Source: DATBIO01 sp036556965 (GTDB taxonomy: Bacteria > Acidobacteriota > Vicinamibacteria > Fen-336). Taken from it: DNA of 39,008 nt. Positions 16,092-24,386 of this stretch are shown piece by piece. The notes below the pieces were generated by a model. The model searched no databases and was not told the DNA's origin. It saw nothing but the letters and a program-made list of their open reading frames with translations. The stretch's first letter is position 1, and each line of letters opens with the position of its first letter. The translations under genes were made by a program, and so were the position numbers. Location: the NCBI GenBank assembly GCA_036556965.1, contig DATBIO010000149.1, positions 1 to 39,008 on the forward strand. Reading direction: 5' to 3'.

Positions 16092-17451
16092 GGTAGCCGA
16101 CCGAGCGCAGGCGCTCGAGCTGCTCGGGGGACAGGCCGGGGAAGGTGGCGGCGAAGCGCACGCCGTGGTCCAGGGCGGCGCGCCGCAGCTCGTCGGAGAG
16201 CCCGGCGGGCTCGCCCCGGAGCGTGGCCAGCTCGCGCGGGTCCCCGGCCAGGTCGTACACGCGCCGCGCCTTCTCCGTCTCCCCGCGCGGCTCGAGCCAG
16301 CGCACGAGCTTGGCCTCCCCCTGCACCACCGCCTCCGACCGGTAGCCGTCGAAGGAGACGCTGGCGAAGAGGGCCCGCGCGCCGTCGGCCGTGCCTCCGC
16401 GGAAGGCGGGGAGCAGGCTGCGGCCGGGCAGCGCGTGGGGCGCCTCCAGCCCCAGCCAGTCGAGCAGGGTGGGGTAGACGTCCACGTTGCTGCAGGGGGC
16501 CTCCACGCGCACGGGCCCGGGCACCCCGAGGCCGGGGAGGACCACGAAGGGCACGCGCAGGTTGAAGTCGTGGAGGCTGCGCTTGTTGCGGCGGAGGGGG
16601 AGGCCGTCGCCCACGCTCTCGTCGTCCAGCAGCGCGCGCCCGTGGTCGCTGGTCACGATGAACACGAGGTTGCCCGCGTAGCGCGCGTGGAACAGCTCGT
16701 ACAGCTCGAGGACGCGCTGGTCCACGTAGGCGGCCGCCGCCTCGTAGAAGGCCTTCTCCGCCTCCGGGCCCCAGGGGACGGGCGACCCCGGCGCGCGCTG
16801 CGCGGGGGAGAGCCCGGTCCTCTCGAGCAGGCCCTCGGAGATGAAGGGCGCGCCCCCCCACGGCCCGTGCACGTCCATGTAGTGGACGTAGGTGAACTCC
16901 GGGCCGCGCGGCGGGCCCAGGGCGGCGTGCGCGCGCACGGCGGCGTTGACGGAGTCCGCGAACATCCGCTCCGTCCACACGCCCTTGCCGTCGCCGATGC
17001 GGCTGCCCTGGTAGCCCACGAAGCCGATGTCGTAGTGGTCGAAGCTCCGGGAGAAGGGGTTGAAGTCCTGGAAGAACGGGTTGGCCACGAAGGCGGCGGT
17101 GCGGTAGCCCGCCGCGCGCAGCACCTTGGGCAGGAGGGGCAGGGCGGGGTCGAAGCTGGAGAGGACCTTGGCCTCGACGTGCCCGCCCGCCCCGTGCTGC
17201 TGCGGGTAGAGGCCGGTCATGAGGCCGATGACCGAAGGGTAGGTCCAGGGCGCCGCCGCCCGCATGCGCGTGGCCACCACCCCCCGCCCGGCCAGGCGCA
17301 TGACCCCGGAGAGGTGGCGCTCGGCGGTGTCGGCGCGCAGCTGGTCCACCAGCACCACCACGATGCTGGGACGCGGGGGGGCGGGGCGCGCGCAGGCCGC
17401 GAGGAGCGCGCCGGCCAGGGCGAGGGCGGCGCGGGGGCGCGTGGCGGGCAT
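16084..17451 (-). CDS. Sulfatase-superfamily lipoprotein with Thr at the nucleophile position
   Basis: This 455-residue protein starts with a lipoprotein signal (ALAGALLAAC, Cys20) and the alkaline phosphatase/sulfatase fold. Metal-site motifs are VVVLVDQLRAD near 31-41 and VFIVTSDHGRALLDD. At the nucleophile loop it reads APWTYPSVIGLMTG, so Thr70 stands where classical sulfatases have Cys or Ser of the C/S-x-P-x-R formylglycine motif, and the Arg is Val. It ends in RSVGYLR, a tail seen in bacterial sulfatase-like proteins. A Thr nucleophile is used by phosphoethanolamine and glycerol-phosphate transferases of this superfamily, so a phosphodiesterase or transferase acting on the glycan is as likely as a sulfatase. 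ATG 17451 is chosen for the signal peptide. The stop lies in a 15-bp palindrome shared with the convergent GT2 gene. Confidence 0.85.
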   Translation of the reverse strand: MPATRPRAALALAGALLAACARPAPPRPSIVVVLVDQLRADTAERHLSGVMRLAGRGVVATRMRAAAPWTYPSVIGLMTGLYPQQHGAGGHVEAKVLSSFDPALPLLPKVLRAAGYRTAAFVANPFFQDFNPFSRSFDHYDIGFVGYQGSRIGDGKGVWTERMFADSVNAAVRAHAALGPPRGPEFTYVHYMDVHGPWGGAPFISEGLLERTGLSPAQRAPGSPVPWGPEAEKAFYEAAAAYVDQRVLELYELFHARYAGNLVFIVTSDHGRALLDDESVGDGLPLRRNKRSLHDFNLRVPFVVLPGLGVPGPVRVEAPCSNVDVYPTLLDWLGLEAPHALPGRSLLPAFRGGTADGARALFASVSFDGYRSEAVVQGEAKLVRWLEPRGETEKARRVYDLAGDPRELATLRGEPAGLSDELRRAALDHGVRFAATFPGLSPEQLERLRSVGYLR

Positions 17452-17512
17452 CCGCGCCGATTGTCGCGGGGGCGGCCGTGCGCGGCAAGCCGCCTGCCCG
17501 CGCGCGCCGGGG

Positions 17513-18667
17513 ATGGTAGGCTTCGCGGGCATCGATGACGAGGCCCGCGCCCCTCCCGCCCCCGGCTCCCGCCGCACGGTGAGCGCCCGCGCGCGGAGGG
17601 CGTGGCCGCGCGTGGCCCTGCTCTTCGCCGGCTCCCTCGCCGCCGGCCTCCTCGTGCTGGAGGGCGTGCTCCGCCTCTTCCATCCCCAGCTCCTCCTCTT
17701 CGACACCTCGGCCGTCTGGGAGCCCGCGGAGGGGCTGGGAGTGCGGCGGCGTCCCCTCCTCGACACGCGCGTGAACACGGGCGAGCGCGAGGTCCGCGTG
17801 CGCAGCGACGCGGCGCGCCACCGGGTGGGCGCCGCCGGACCGCGGGACGGCGCGCGGCGCATCCTGGCCGTGGGCGACTCGATGGTGGAAGCCCTGCAGG
17901 TGGAGCACGAGCAGACCATGACCGCGCTGGCGGGGGACGCCCTCGGGCGGGCGCTGGGGGAGGCGGTGGACGTGGTCAACGCCGGCCTCGGCGGCTACGA
18001 GCCCAGCCACTACGTGATGGTGGTGCGCGAGGAGCTGGCCGCCGGCCCCTGCGACCTCGCCGTCGTGTTCGTGTTCCTGGAGAACGACGTGGTGGAGAGA
18101 CGCACGGCCCGCTTCCCGCCCTCGGCGCGCCTGGGCGACCGGGGCCCCGCCGCCTCCGCCGACGGCTTCCTGCGCCGTCGCTCGCACCTCTACGTGTTCG
18201 TCCGCAACCTGCGCGAGCTGCGGCGGACGCGCGCGGGGGCGCCGCGCCGGCACCTGCTCACCAACGCCGAGCGCGCGCATGCCGGGGACCAGGCCTGGGC
18301 CGCCACCGTCGGCATCCTGGCGGAGGCGGCGGAGGAGGCGCGGCGCCGGTCGGTGCCCGTGCTCTTCGTGCTCCTGCCCCCGCGCCAGTACGTGGACGAG
18401 GAGGACCTCGGCCGCATGCTGTGGGCCTTCGGGCTGCAGCGCGCGGACGTGGACCCGGGCCAGCCCGCGCGCCTGCTGGCCGAGGGCCTGCGCGCGCGGG
18501 GCCTCGACGTGTTCGACGCCTCGCCCGCGCTGGAGGCGGCCGTCCGCGCCGGCGAGCCCGACCTGTACGGGCGCGTGGACCGGCACCTCGGCCCCGCCGG
18601 CCACCGGGCGGTGGCGCGCGCGCTGGTGCCCGTGCTCGCGGCACGCCTGCGCGGAGGGCGGCGTTGA
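17513..18667 (+). CDS. SGNH/GDSL-type hydrolase with N-terminal membrane anchor
   Basis: This is a protein of up to 384 residues with one membrane segment (about 33-55, VALLFAGSLAAGLLVLEG) and an exported SGNH domain. Block I is LAVGDSMVEAL with the catalytic Ser in GDSM (121-124), block II VVNAGLGGYEPSHY, block III FVFLENDVVE, and the C-terminal His lies in DRHLGPAGH. Such proteins are carbohydrate O-acyl esterases or transferases of the AlgX/AlgJ-like kind; the acyl group is unknown here. The start is uncertain: ATG 17513 lies within a TGGTAGGCTT motif that could be a promoter -10 region, while GTG 17579 or GTG 17612 (GGAGGG upstream) would still keep the anchor. Its stop overlaps the TTG of the heparinase-like gene. 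It is divergent from the sulfatase-fold gene by 61 bp. Confidence 0.83.
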   Translation: MVGFAGIDDEARAPPAPGSRRTVSARARRAWPRVALLFAGSLAAGLLVLEGVLRLFHPQLLLFDTSAVWEPAEGLGVRRRPLLDTRVNTGEREVRVRSDAARHRVGAAGPRDGARRILAVGDSMVEALQVEHEQTMTALAGDALGRALGEAVDVVNAGLGGYEPSHYVMVVREELAAGPCDLAVVFVFLENDVVERRTARFPPSARLGDRGPAASADGFLRRRSHLYVFVRNLRELRRTRAGAPRRHLLTNAERAHAGDQAWAATVGILAEAAEEARRRSVPVLFVLLPPRQYVDEEDLGRMLWAFGLQRADVDPGQPARLLAEGLRARGLDVFDASPALEAAVRAGEPDLYGRVDRHLGPAGHRAVARALVPVLAARLRGGRR

Positions 18668-20586
18668 GGGGACGGCTGCAGGGCCGCCTCGCGGAGGCGC
18701 GGGTGCGCGCGGCCCTGCGGCGGGGGGACGGCTACCGCCCGGCGCTGGCCTTCCGCGACCGCGCCTTCTGGGACGGGCTGGACGACGAGCAGCGGCGCTA
18801 CTGGATCGCGCGCGGCGAGCGGTACCTCGACTTCCCGTGGCCCGCCTTCACCCCCGACCTCTACGACGAGTACGCGCGCACGGGGGAGCGGGCGCGCTTC
18901 GAGAAGGCGTACCACAAGCGGCGGCAGGTGGTGACCACGCTGGTCCTGGCCGAGGGCATGGAGAACCGCGGCCGCTTCCTGCCCGGCCTGCGCAGGGGCC
19001 TGGAGCGCATGGCCGAGGAGCCCACCTGGGTGCTGCCCGCGCACTTCGCGGACGGACGCGGCCCCGCCGACCACGCGCAGGACATCGACATCTTCTCCGC
19101 GGAGACGGCGAACATGGTGGCCTGGATCCTCCACCTGCTGGGCGCCGCGGGGGGAGCGGGCGGCGACCCGCTGCTGGCGCGCCTGCGCGCGGAGGTCGAG
19201 CGGAGGCTGCTCGCGCCCTACCTGGCGCGCGACGACTTCTGGTGGCTGGGCCACGGCGAGGGCGGGGTGGGGAACTGGACCACGTGGTGCGCCTCCAACT
19301 GCCTGGGCGCCTTCCTCCTGCTGGAGGGCGACCCCGGCCGCCGCGCGCAGGGCGTGCAGAAGGCGTGCGCCTCCCTCGACCGCTTCCTGGAGGCGTACGC
19401 CGAGGACGGCGGCTGCGACGAGGGGCCCACCTACTGGAACTTCGCGGGGGGCTGCCTCTTCGACAGCCTGGAGATGCTGGCGGAGGCGACGGCGGGGGCG
19501 CTGGACCTCTTCGCCGACCCGGTGGTGGAGGGCATCGGCACCTACATCGGCAAGGTGCACGTGAACGACCTCTACTTCGTGAACTTCGCGGACAGCCCGC
19601 CCCAGGTGCCGGTGGACGCCGCCCTCATGTACCGCTACGGCCGCCGCATCGGCGACGCCTACCTGCAGGCCCTGGGCGCGCACCTCCACCGCGTGCTCGA
19701 CGGCCAGGACCCCGAGAACACCATCCGCCTCAAGATGTACCGCGCGCTGCGCACGCTGGGCGACGAGCGCGCCATGCGCGCGTGGCCTCCGCCGCAGGAG
19801 GCGCCGCGCGAGGCCTACTTCCCGCGCCTCCAGGTGATGGTGGCGCGCGAGGAGCCGCGCCCGGGCCGCGGGCTGCTGGTGGCGGTCAAGGGCGGGCACA
19901 ACGACGAGGGTCACAACCACAACGACGTGGGCAACGTGGTGGTCTACCTGGACGGGGCGCCCGTGGTGGTGGACGCGGGCATGAAGCAGTACACGCGCGG
20001 CAGCTTCGGCCCCGCGCGCTACGAGATCTGGGCCATGCAGTCCGGCTTCCACAACGTGCCCGTGGTCAACGACACGCAGCAGGAGGCGGGGCCCGCCTTC
20101 ACGGCCCGCGAGGCCGGCTTCCGGGCGGAGGCGGGGGAGGCGGCCTTCCGCGCCGACATCGGGGGCGCCTATCCCGCGGAGGCCGGCCTGCGCTCCTGGG
20201 TCCGCGCGTGCACCCTCCACCGCGCCCGCCGCGAGCTGGTCCTGCGCGACGAGTACGTCTTCGCGGGCGACGGCAACACCTTCGAGCTGCGGTACCTGGT
20301 GGACCGCCGCCCTCACGGCGAGGGAGAGGCCATCCGCCTGGGCGACGGGGTGGAGGCCCTCCTGCGCCTGGAGACGAGCCCGCGGCCCACCGCCGTGCGC
20401 GTCCACGCCTTCGCCCTGCGCGACCCGCAGCTGGTGTGGGCGTGGGGAGAGACGCTCTACCAGCTCCGCCTGCGCTTCGAGAGCGTGCCGCGCGCGGGGG
20501 CCTGCCTCACCACGTTCCAGGTCCGTCCGTGGCCGCCGGGGGCGGTGGTGCGCGAGCTGGCCTTCGTCTCCGGCGAGCTGGCCTAG
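18664..20586 (+). CDS. Heparinase II/III-like protein
   Basis: This 640-residue protein has an alpha-rich N-terminal half ((alpha/alpha) toroid-like, with repeated helices through about 370). A C-terminal beta domain carries the signature GGHNDEGHNHNDVGNVVVYL followed by VVVDAG, the heparinase II/III C-terminal motif with its His/Asn cluster. Relatives are polysaccharide lyases or are found in exopolysaccharide and exosortase loci. No signal peptide is visible, so it appears cytoplasmic, which is odd for a lyase. The start is TTG 18664, sharing bases with the preceding TGA and with GGAGG six bases upstream; GTG 18703, also with GGAGG upstream, is the alternative. Its stop shares CTAG with the convergent PhyH gene. 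Substrate and lyase activity are not established by the sequence. Confidence 0.85.
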   Translation: MRGRLQGRLAEARVRAALRRGDGYRPALAFRDRAFWDGLDDEQRRYWIARGERYLDFPWPAFTPDLYDEYARTGERARFEKAYHKRRQVVTTLVLAEGMENRGRFLPGLRRGLERMAEEPTWVLPAHFADGRGPADHAQDIDIFSAETANMVAWILHLLGAAGGAGGDPLLARLRAEVERRLLAPYLARDDFWWLGHGEGGVGNWTTWCASNCLGAFLLLEGDPGRRAQGVQKACASLDRFLEAYAEDGGCDEGPTYWNFAGGCLFDSLEMLAEATAGALDLFADPVVEGIGTYIGKVHVNDLYFVNFADSPPQVPVDAALMYRYGRRIGDAYLQALGAHLHRVLDGQDPENTIRLKMYRALRTLGDERAMRAWPPPQEAPREAYFPRLQVMVAREEPRPGRGLLVAVKGGHNDEGHNHNDVGNVVVYLDGAPVVVDAGMKQYTRGSFGPARYEIWAMQSGFHNVPVVNDTQQEAGPAFTAREAGFRAEAGEAAFRADIGGAYPAEAGLRSWVRACTLHRARRELVLRDEYVFAGDGNTFELRYLVDRRPHGEGEAIRLGDGVEALLRLETSPRPTAVRVHAFALRDPQLVWAWGETLYQLRLRFESVPRAGACLTTFQVRPWPPGAVVRELAFVSGELA

Positions 20587-21449
20587 GCGCTCTCCGGCCT
20601 CACCAGCAGCGGCTCCAGGTCCGCCCAGCGCACCTCCGGCCGCGGGTGGGAGGGCAGCACCTCCACGCGGCGCCCGCCGCGGGGCGCCGCCGCCACGTTC
20701 TCGCGCAGGGGGGCGTCGTCCTCGTAGAGGTAGTCGTCCGGGGTCTCGTAGACCTCGAGGGGGCTCTCCGCCGAGTGCTGGACGTAGATGCGCAGGGGCA
20801 CCTCCGCGGGCACGATGCCCGCGGAGATGGCCACGCGCGGCCCCGCGGCGCGGTTCGGGGGCGAGCCGTGCACGAGGCGATGGAAGAAGACCACGGCGTG
20901 GCCGGCGGGCAGCGCGCACACGCGGAGCCAGGGCCGGGCGTGCTCGGCCACGTCGTGGAGGCGCGGCCAGAGGGCGGCCAGCCCGCGCACGTGCCCGGGC
21001 AGGCGGTGGCTGCCGGGCAGGTACCACAGCGCGCCGTGCTCCGCGGAGGCGTCCTCCAGCGGGACCCACAGCTTCACCGCCCAGTGCCGCGTCTCGTCCA
21101 CGGCGCAGATGTCCTGGTGCAGCATCACCGAGCTCTGCTCGTCGATCGGCTTGACGATGAAGAAGGGCGCGACGGTGCGGTGGCCGCGGAAGAGGCGGCC
21201 GCAGGGGGGGGCCAGCACCGCGTGCAGGCCGTCGGCCACGCTCCGCTTGTAGGCGCCGTCGGCGGAATGGATGGTCATGTGCACGCCGCGCACCACCGTG
21301 GGCAGCCGGCCGCCCGGGTGCAGGCGCGCGAAGAGGTCGCGGGCCTCCGCCAGCTCGGGGGGGGAGAGGAAGGGCACGGTGCAGGCGCCTTCCTCCTGGA
21401 GGCGCCGCGCCGCGGCGCCGTCCACGATCAACGGGCGCGGCTCAGGCAT
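20583..21449 (-). CDS. Phytanoyl-CoA dioxygenase (PhyH) family protein
   Basis: This is a 288-residue Fe(II)/2-oxoglutarate-dependent oxygenase. The iron triad is visible as HQD (His111, Asp113) in VMLHQDICAVDE and His194 in FHRLVHGSPPN. An Arg for 2-oxoglutarate follows in PRVAIS (Arg205), and GALWYLPGSHRLPGH is the usual strand before the distal His. PhyH proteins hydroxylate or otherwise oxidise aliphatic carbons, and in secondary-metabolite and glycan loci they tailor lipids or sugars. The ATG at 21449 overlaps the upstream methyltransferase gene by 8 bp, so the pair is one operon. The stop overlaps the heparinase-like stop tail to tail. The substrate is unknown. Confidence 0.88.
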   Translation of the reverse strand: MPEPRPLIVDGAAARRLQEEGACTVPFLSPPELAEARDLFARLHPGGRLPTVVRGVHMTIHSADGAYKRSVADGLHAVLAPPCGRLFRGHRTVAPFFIVKPIDEQSSVMLHQDICAVDETRHWAVKLWVPLEDASAEHGALWYLPGSHRLPGHVRGLAALWPRLHDVAEHARPWLRVCALPAGHAVVFFHRLVHGSPPNRAAGPRVAISAGIVPAEVPLRIYVQHSAESPLEVYETPDDYLYEDDAPLRENVAAAPRGGRRVEVLPSHPRPEVRWADLEPLLVRPESA

Positions 21450-22251
21450 GGCCGCTCCCTCCCTCGCGGCGCGCGGCCAGGAGGAGCGAGGTGCCGAGGG
21501 GCGGCCGGAGCCAGAGCGCCGTCTCCGCCCGCATGAGAGCGGTGAGGGCGGCGTGGGCGAGGGCGCCCGGCGGCCGGAAGCCGGTGCGGATGGTCCGGTC
21601 GCCGGGGCGGTGGCGGCCCAGGACCAGCTTGCGCAGGGCGAGCAGCGGCACCAGCGACAAGCCCCAATGGCGCACGCGCTCCACGCGCGCGTCCTGGCCG
21701 TCGAGCTCCGCGGCCAGGGAGCGGGCCCGGTAGCGCCGATGGTGCCCGGCCGCCACGTCGTAGGCGCTGAAGAGGGCGGGCAGGGCGGGCACGTTGAGGA
21801 GGAGCACGCCGCCGGGCCGGAGATGCGCGATGAGGGCGCGCAGGAAGCGCGCGGTCTCCGCCACGTGCTCCAGGACGTCGAAGGCCAGCACCACGTCGTA
21901 GGCGCCCACGAGGCCGTGGCGGGCCTCGCAGACGTCGTAGTACAGGCGCCGCCCGCGGCCCGGGCCCGAGAGGCGCAGGGCCTCCAGGTTCAGGTCCGTG
22001 ATGTCGATGGACCAGCGGGTGGCGGCCTCCAGCTGGTCGCGCAGCACGCCCGAGCCGCTGCCCACCTCCAGCGCGCGCAGGGGCGCCTCCGTCTCCAGCC
22101 CCACCTCGCGGCCCAGGGAGAGGGTGGCGGCCAGCCGCCAGCGGAACCAGAAGTGGCGGGGGTGGGCCAGCCCGTACCATTCGTCGGGGAACTCCTCGGC
22201 CTGCACGGGAGAGAGGAACTCGATGGCGTGCGCGGCCGCGGAGTCGCCCAT
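21442..22251 (-). CDS. Class I SAM-dependent methyltransferase
   Basis: This 269-residue enzyme has motif I LEVGSGSGVLRDQLE (61-75), an acidic ribose-binding strand (IDITDLNLEALRL), YDVVLAFDVLEHV as motif IV and LRPGGVLLLNVPALPALFS as post-motif. The N-terminal stretch EFPDEWYGLAHPRHFWFRWR is common in methyltransferases of lipopolysaccharide and glycan clusters. HHRRYRARSL resembles the region after motif VI in that group. I prefer ATG 22251; an in-frame TTG at 22284 would add eleven residues but has no Shine-Dalgarno site. It overlaps the PhyH gene by 8 bp downstream and is divergent from the radical SAM gene at 22359, with 107 bp between. The acceptor is unknown. Confidence 0.86.
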   Translation of the reverse strand: MGDSAAAHAIEFLSPVQAEEFPDEWYGLAHPRHFWFRWRLAATLSLGREVGLETEAPLRALEVGSGSGVLRDQLEAATRWSIDITDLNLEALRLSGPGRGRRLYYDVCEARHGLVGAYDVVLAFDVLEHVAETARFLRALIAHLRPGGVLLLNVPALPALFSAYDVAAGHHRRYRARSLAAELDGQDARVERVRHWGLSLVPLLALRKLVLGRHRPGDRTIRTGFRPPGALAHAALTALMRAETALWLRPPLGTSLLLAARREGGSGHA

Positions 22252-22358
22252 GGCGCGCGATGGTGCGCGCGCGCCGGGGTCCAAGTCAACGCGGGCGCCG
22301 CCGCGCCTGTGGTAGGCTTGCCGCCGCTTCCCCCCTTCCCGGGCCGGCCCTTGGCGAG
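22252..22358. promoter_or_regulatory. Divergent promoter region (methyltransferase / radical SAM gene)
   Basis: On the plus strand TGGTAGGCTT (22310-22319) contains TAGGCT, a plausible -10 box about 40 bp before ATG 22359, although no good -35 lies at 17 bp. The same ten bases occur at 17514-17523 in another divergent gap. On the minus strand TTGACT (22289-22284) is a possible -35 for the methyltransferase operon, with only a weak CACCAT at 18 bp. Confidence 0.35.
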
Positions 22359-24386
22359 ATGCTGACAGCGCAGACGGTGGCGGCCTACAACGCGGCGCGC
22401 GAGCCCCAGGCCGACCGGTCCGTGCTCTGCCACGCCCCCTTCGTCAGCCTCAACTTCGACCAGAGCGGGCGCGTCACCGCCTGCTGCTACAACCGCCTGT
22501 TCGTCATCGGCACCTATCCCGAGCAGAGCGTGGGGGAGATCTGGCGGGGGGCCCAGGCGCGGGCGCTGCGCCAGGCCTTCCTGGAGGAGGCGGAGGCCCC
22601 CGGCTGCGACCTGTGCTTCCACCAGCTGGGCAGCGGCAACTTCGCTTCCGTCCTCATGCGCAACTTCGACCGCCACTCCGTGGGCGCCCCCGCCCCCGCC
22701 CTCGACGTGGCCGCGCCGCGCGTGCTGGAGTTCGAGATCTCCAACACCTGCAACCTCGAGTGCGTGATGTGCAGCGGGCACTGGTCATCCTCCATCCGCG
22801 CCAACCGCGAGAAGCTGCCTCCCCTCAAGAGCCCCTACGACCGCGCCTTCGCCGGCCAGCTCGAGGAGTTCCTGCCCGCGCTGGCCGCCGCGCGCTTCCT
22901 GGGCGGCGAGCCGTTCCTCATCGAGCGCTACTACGAGATCTGGACGGCCATCCGCCGGCGGAACCCGCAGGCGCGGTTGTCCATCACCACCAACGCCACC
23001 GTGCTGCCGGGGCGGGCGCGCGAGCTGCTCGAGGATCTCCGCGCCGACATCGTGGTCTCCCTCGACGGCATCAGCGCCGCCACCTACGAGCGGGTGCGCG
23101 AGGGGGCCCGCTTCGACACGGTGATGGAGAACCTCGATTACTTCGTCGACTACACGCGGCGCCGCGGCACCGTCACCACCCTGGCCGTCTGCCCCATGAC
23201 CTACAACTGGAAGGAGCTGCCCGCGCTGCAGGAGTTCGCCCAGCGGCGCTCCCTCGGCCTCTACTTCAACACCGTGCTGCGGCCGGTGGAGGCCTCGCTG
23301 GCCGGCCTCCCCCTCGGGGAGCTGGCGGAGGTCATCGGCCACCTCGAGCGCGCGGGGCCCGGCGCAGGGGCGCCCCCGGCCCACCGCGAGCAGTGGGACG
23401 GGCTGCTCAGCCAGCTCCGCGCCTGGCAGGGCGAGAAGCGCGAGGAGGCGCGGCTCTGCGCGGAGATGGCCGCGCGCGTCCGTGCCTACGCCGTCCCCCG
23501 CGCGGCCGCGGAGGCGGCCGCCGCGGGCGACGGGCTGCTGCTCCCCCTCGTCGCCGCGCTGCGCATCGAGACCGAGAGGGCGGCGGCCGCCTCTCCCGGC
23601 GAGCTGCGCGACGTCCACCTGCGGATGCCTCCCGGCACCTGGTCGGGGGAGGGCGCGCCCCGCGTGCGCGACGTGGTCCTCGCCCTGCACGCCCTCTGCC
23701 GCTACCTCGACGCGGAGGAGGGCCAGGCCGCGGCCCGGGCCGGCACCGCCGTGGCCGAGGAGCAGGCGCGCCTGCGGGAGTCCCTCGACGACCTGGACGG
23801 GGCCGCGGGCGACGGCCGCGCCGAGCGGCTCGAGGAGCTGGGGCGCTGGATGCGCGCGCGCGTGGAAGCGGGGGAGGGCCTGGCCCTCGTGAACTGGATG
23901 CGGCGGCTGGTCGGCGTCTTCGAGGGCGACCTGGGCCTCGCCCTCGACTTCGGCGGCGAGATGCGCCGGCGCCTGGCGCGGCGCCTGGGAGGCGCCCGGG
24001 CGGCTCCGGACGCGGAGGCGCGCGCGCAGGTGGCGGGCTACTTCGAGACCCTGCTCCGCGAGCAGATGGCGCAGCTGCTGCTGTCCGCGGACGGGGAGCC
24101 GTCCGCCCCGGAGGGCGACGGCGCGGCGCGGCCCCCCATCCGCGACGGGCGGGACCTCGCGCGCGTGCTGGAGGCCATGTACCTGTTCCACTCGTGCGCG
24201 CGTCCCTCCGCCGACCACGCGCGCTTCCGGCGCCGCCTGGACTCCTGCCTCGACTCCGTGGAAGCCACCGGCCACACCGCGGTGGCCTGCCGGATGCTGG
24301 AGAGCGCGGACCTCAGCCGCTCCTACGGCTACCTCGTGAGCGCGCCCGAGGACTGGCTGCTCTCCGCCATCGAGGCCCTGGACTAG
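22359..24386 (+). CDS. Radical SAM protein with N-terminal SPASM/twitch-like domain and long C-terminal extension
   Basis: This 675-residue protein has an unusual order. Residues about 20-90 form a SPASM/twitch-like segment (LCHAPFVSLNFDQSGRV, then CCYN at 42-45, IGTYPEQSVGEIWRG, CDLC at 83-86). It precedes the radical SAM core with CNLECVMC (Cys131, 135, 138), FLGGEPFL (181-188), ITTNATVL and VVSLDGI. The family of twitch-domain radical SAM proteins has this layout. After about residue 310 a region of some 365 residues follows, mostly helical and Ala/Arg/Glu-rich, with no motif I recognise. I use ATG 22359 because upstream in-frame sequence is not protein-like. It stands alone on the plus strand, divergent from the methyltransferase/PhyH pair and sharing CTAG with the convergent SGNH gene. 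Auxiliary Fe-S clusters suggest modification of a peptide, sugar or alcohol substrate. Confidence 0.86.
   Translation: MLTAQTVAAYNAAREPQADRSVLCHAPFVSLNFDQSGRVTACCYNRLFVIGTYPEQSVGEIWRGAQARALRQAFLEEAEAPGCDLCFHQLGSGNFASVLMRNFDRHSVGAPAPALDVAAPRVLEFEISNTCNLECVMCSGHWSSSIRANREKLPPLKSPYDRAFAGQLEEFLPALAAARFLGGEPFLIERYYEIWTAIRRRNPQARLSITTNATVLPGRARELLEDLRADIVVSLDGISAATYERVREGARFDTVMENLDYFVDYTRRRGTVTTLAVCPMTYNWKELPALQEFAQRRSLGLYFNTVLRPVEASLAGLPLGELAEVIGHLERAGPGAGAPPAHREQWDGLLSQLRAWQGEKREEARLCAEMAARVRAYAVPRAAAEAAAAGDGLLLPLVAALRIETERAAAASPGELRDVHLRMPPGTWSGEGAPRVRDVVLALHALCRYLDAEEGQAAARAGTAVAEEQARLRESLDDLDGAAGDGRAERLEELGRWMRARVEAGEGLALVNWMRRLVGVFEGDLGLALDFGGEMRRRLARRLGGARAAPDAEARAQVAGYFETLLREQMAQLLLSADGEPSAPEGDGAARPPIRDGRDLARVLEAMYLFHSCARPSADHARFRRRLDSCLDSVEATGHTAVACRMLESADLSRSYGYLVSAPEDWLLSAIEALD

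Noticed and set aside
9655..24386. RiPP pathway with radical SAM maturases
   Set aside because: No short precursor-peptide frame with a ribosome-binding site lies next to either SPASM-type enzyme, and there is no peptidase or ABC exporter.
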